5,632 nucleotides of DNA from Gammaproteobacteria bacterium (GTDB taxonomy: Bacteria; Pseudomonadota; Gammaproteobacteria; Arenicellales; JAOTYS01): the NCBI GenBank assembly GCA_029861795.1, contig JAOTYS010000321.1, forward strand, positions 1 to 5,632, given 5' to 3'. The position numbers and the translations under genes were made by a program. Below, piece by piece: positions 5,603 through 5,632 of the stretch (positions within the stretch are counted from its first letter, which is position 1; every line of letters begins with the position of its first letter). The notes below the pieces were generated by a model. That model saw nothing but the letters and a program-made list of their open reading frames with translations, ran no database searches and was not told where the DNA came from.

Positions 5603-5632
5603 CCGACTAGAGTGCAACCGATTTTGCGACTG

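Overview
The window looks like a proteobacterial chromosome segment, most likely gammaproteobacterial. That call rests on an E. coli-type class I DAHP synthase, a full-length DUF2339 membrane protein, Shine-Dalgarno/sigma70-style signals and a worn IS91-type transposase. Species cannot be read from the sequence. It holds two well-preserved genes, separated and flanked by small genes, repeats and mobile-element debris.

Layout. (a) 1-380, minus strand: the N-terminal 126 codons of an ankyrin-like protein that runs off the left edge; it is visibly more AT-rich than the rest. (b) 381-883: a poorly coding stretch with a short minus-strand ORF (599-796) that has a good Shine-Dalgarno and a lipobox-like motif. 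Its 3' end lies inside a ~69-bp dispersed repeat (575-643). A candidate extended -10 promoter precedes the next gene. (c) 884-3490, plus strand: an 868-residue polytopic DUF2339 membrane protein. (d) 3491-3953: debris. It contains a 52-codon coding-like tail in phase with the DUF2339 stop codon, the second copy of the dispersed repeat (3748-3814), and a frameshifted IS91-family transposase remnant on the minus strand (3820-3953). (e) 3982-4203, minus strand: a 73-residue conserved hypothetical protein with a strong Shine-Dalgarno. (f) 4204-4511: divergent intergenic region with a candidate sigma70 promoter. (g) 4512-5552, plus strand: DAHP synthase, first enzyme of the shikimate pathway, with the tryptophan-type glycine at the feedback-specificity position, followed by a probable intrinsic terminator.

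The genes do not form an operon. DAHP synthase appears monocistronic, with its own promoter and terminator. The DUF2339 gene stands alone, without the DUF3999 partner I recall beside it in some relatives. The best candidate for something undescribed is the repeat pair at 575-643 and 3748-3814. The copies are about 80% identical, have the same orientation, and both sit just downstream, in the minus-strand sense, of short transposase-like or unknown coding debris. This suggests the end of a decayed IS91-like element or a small non-autonomous derivative. No convincing new multi-gene system is visible.
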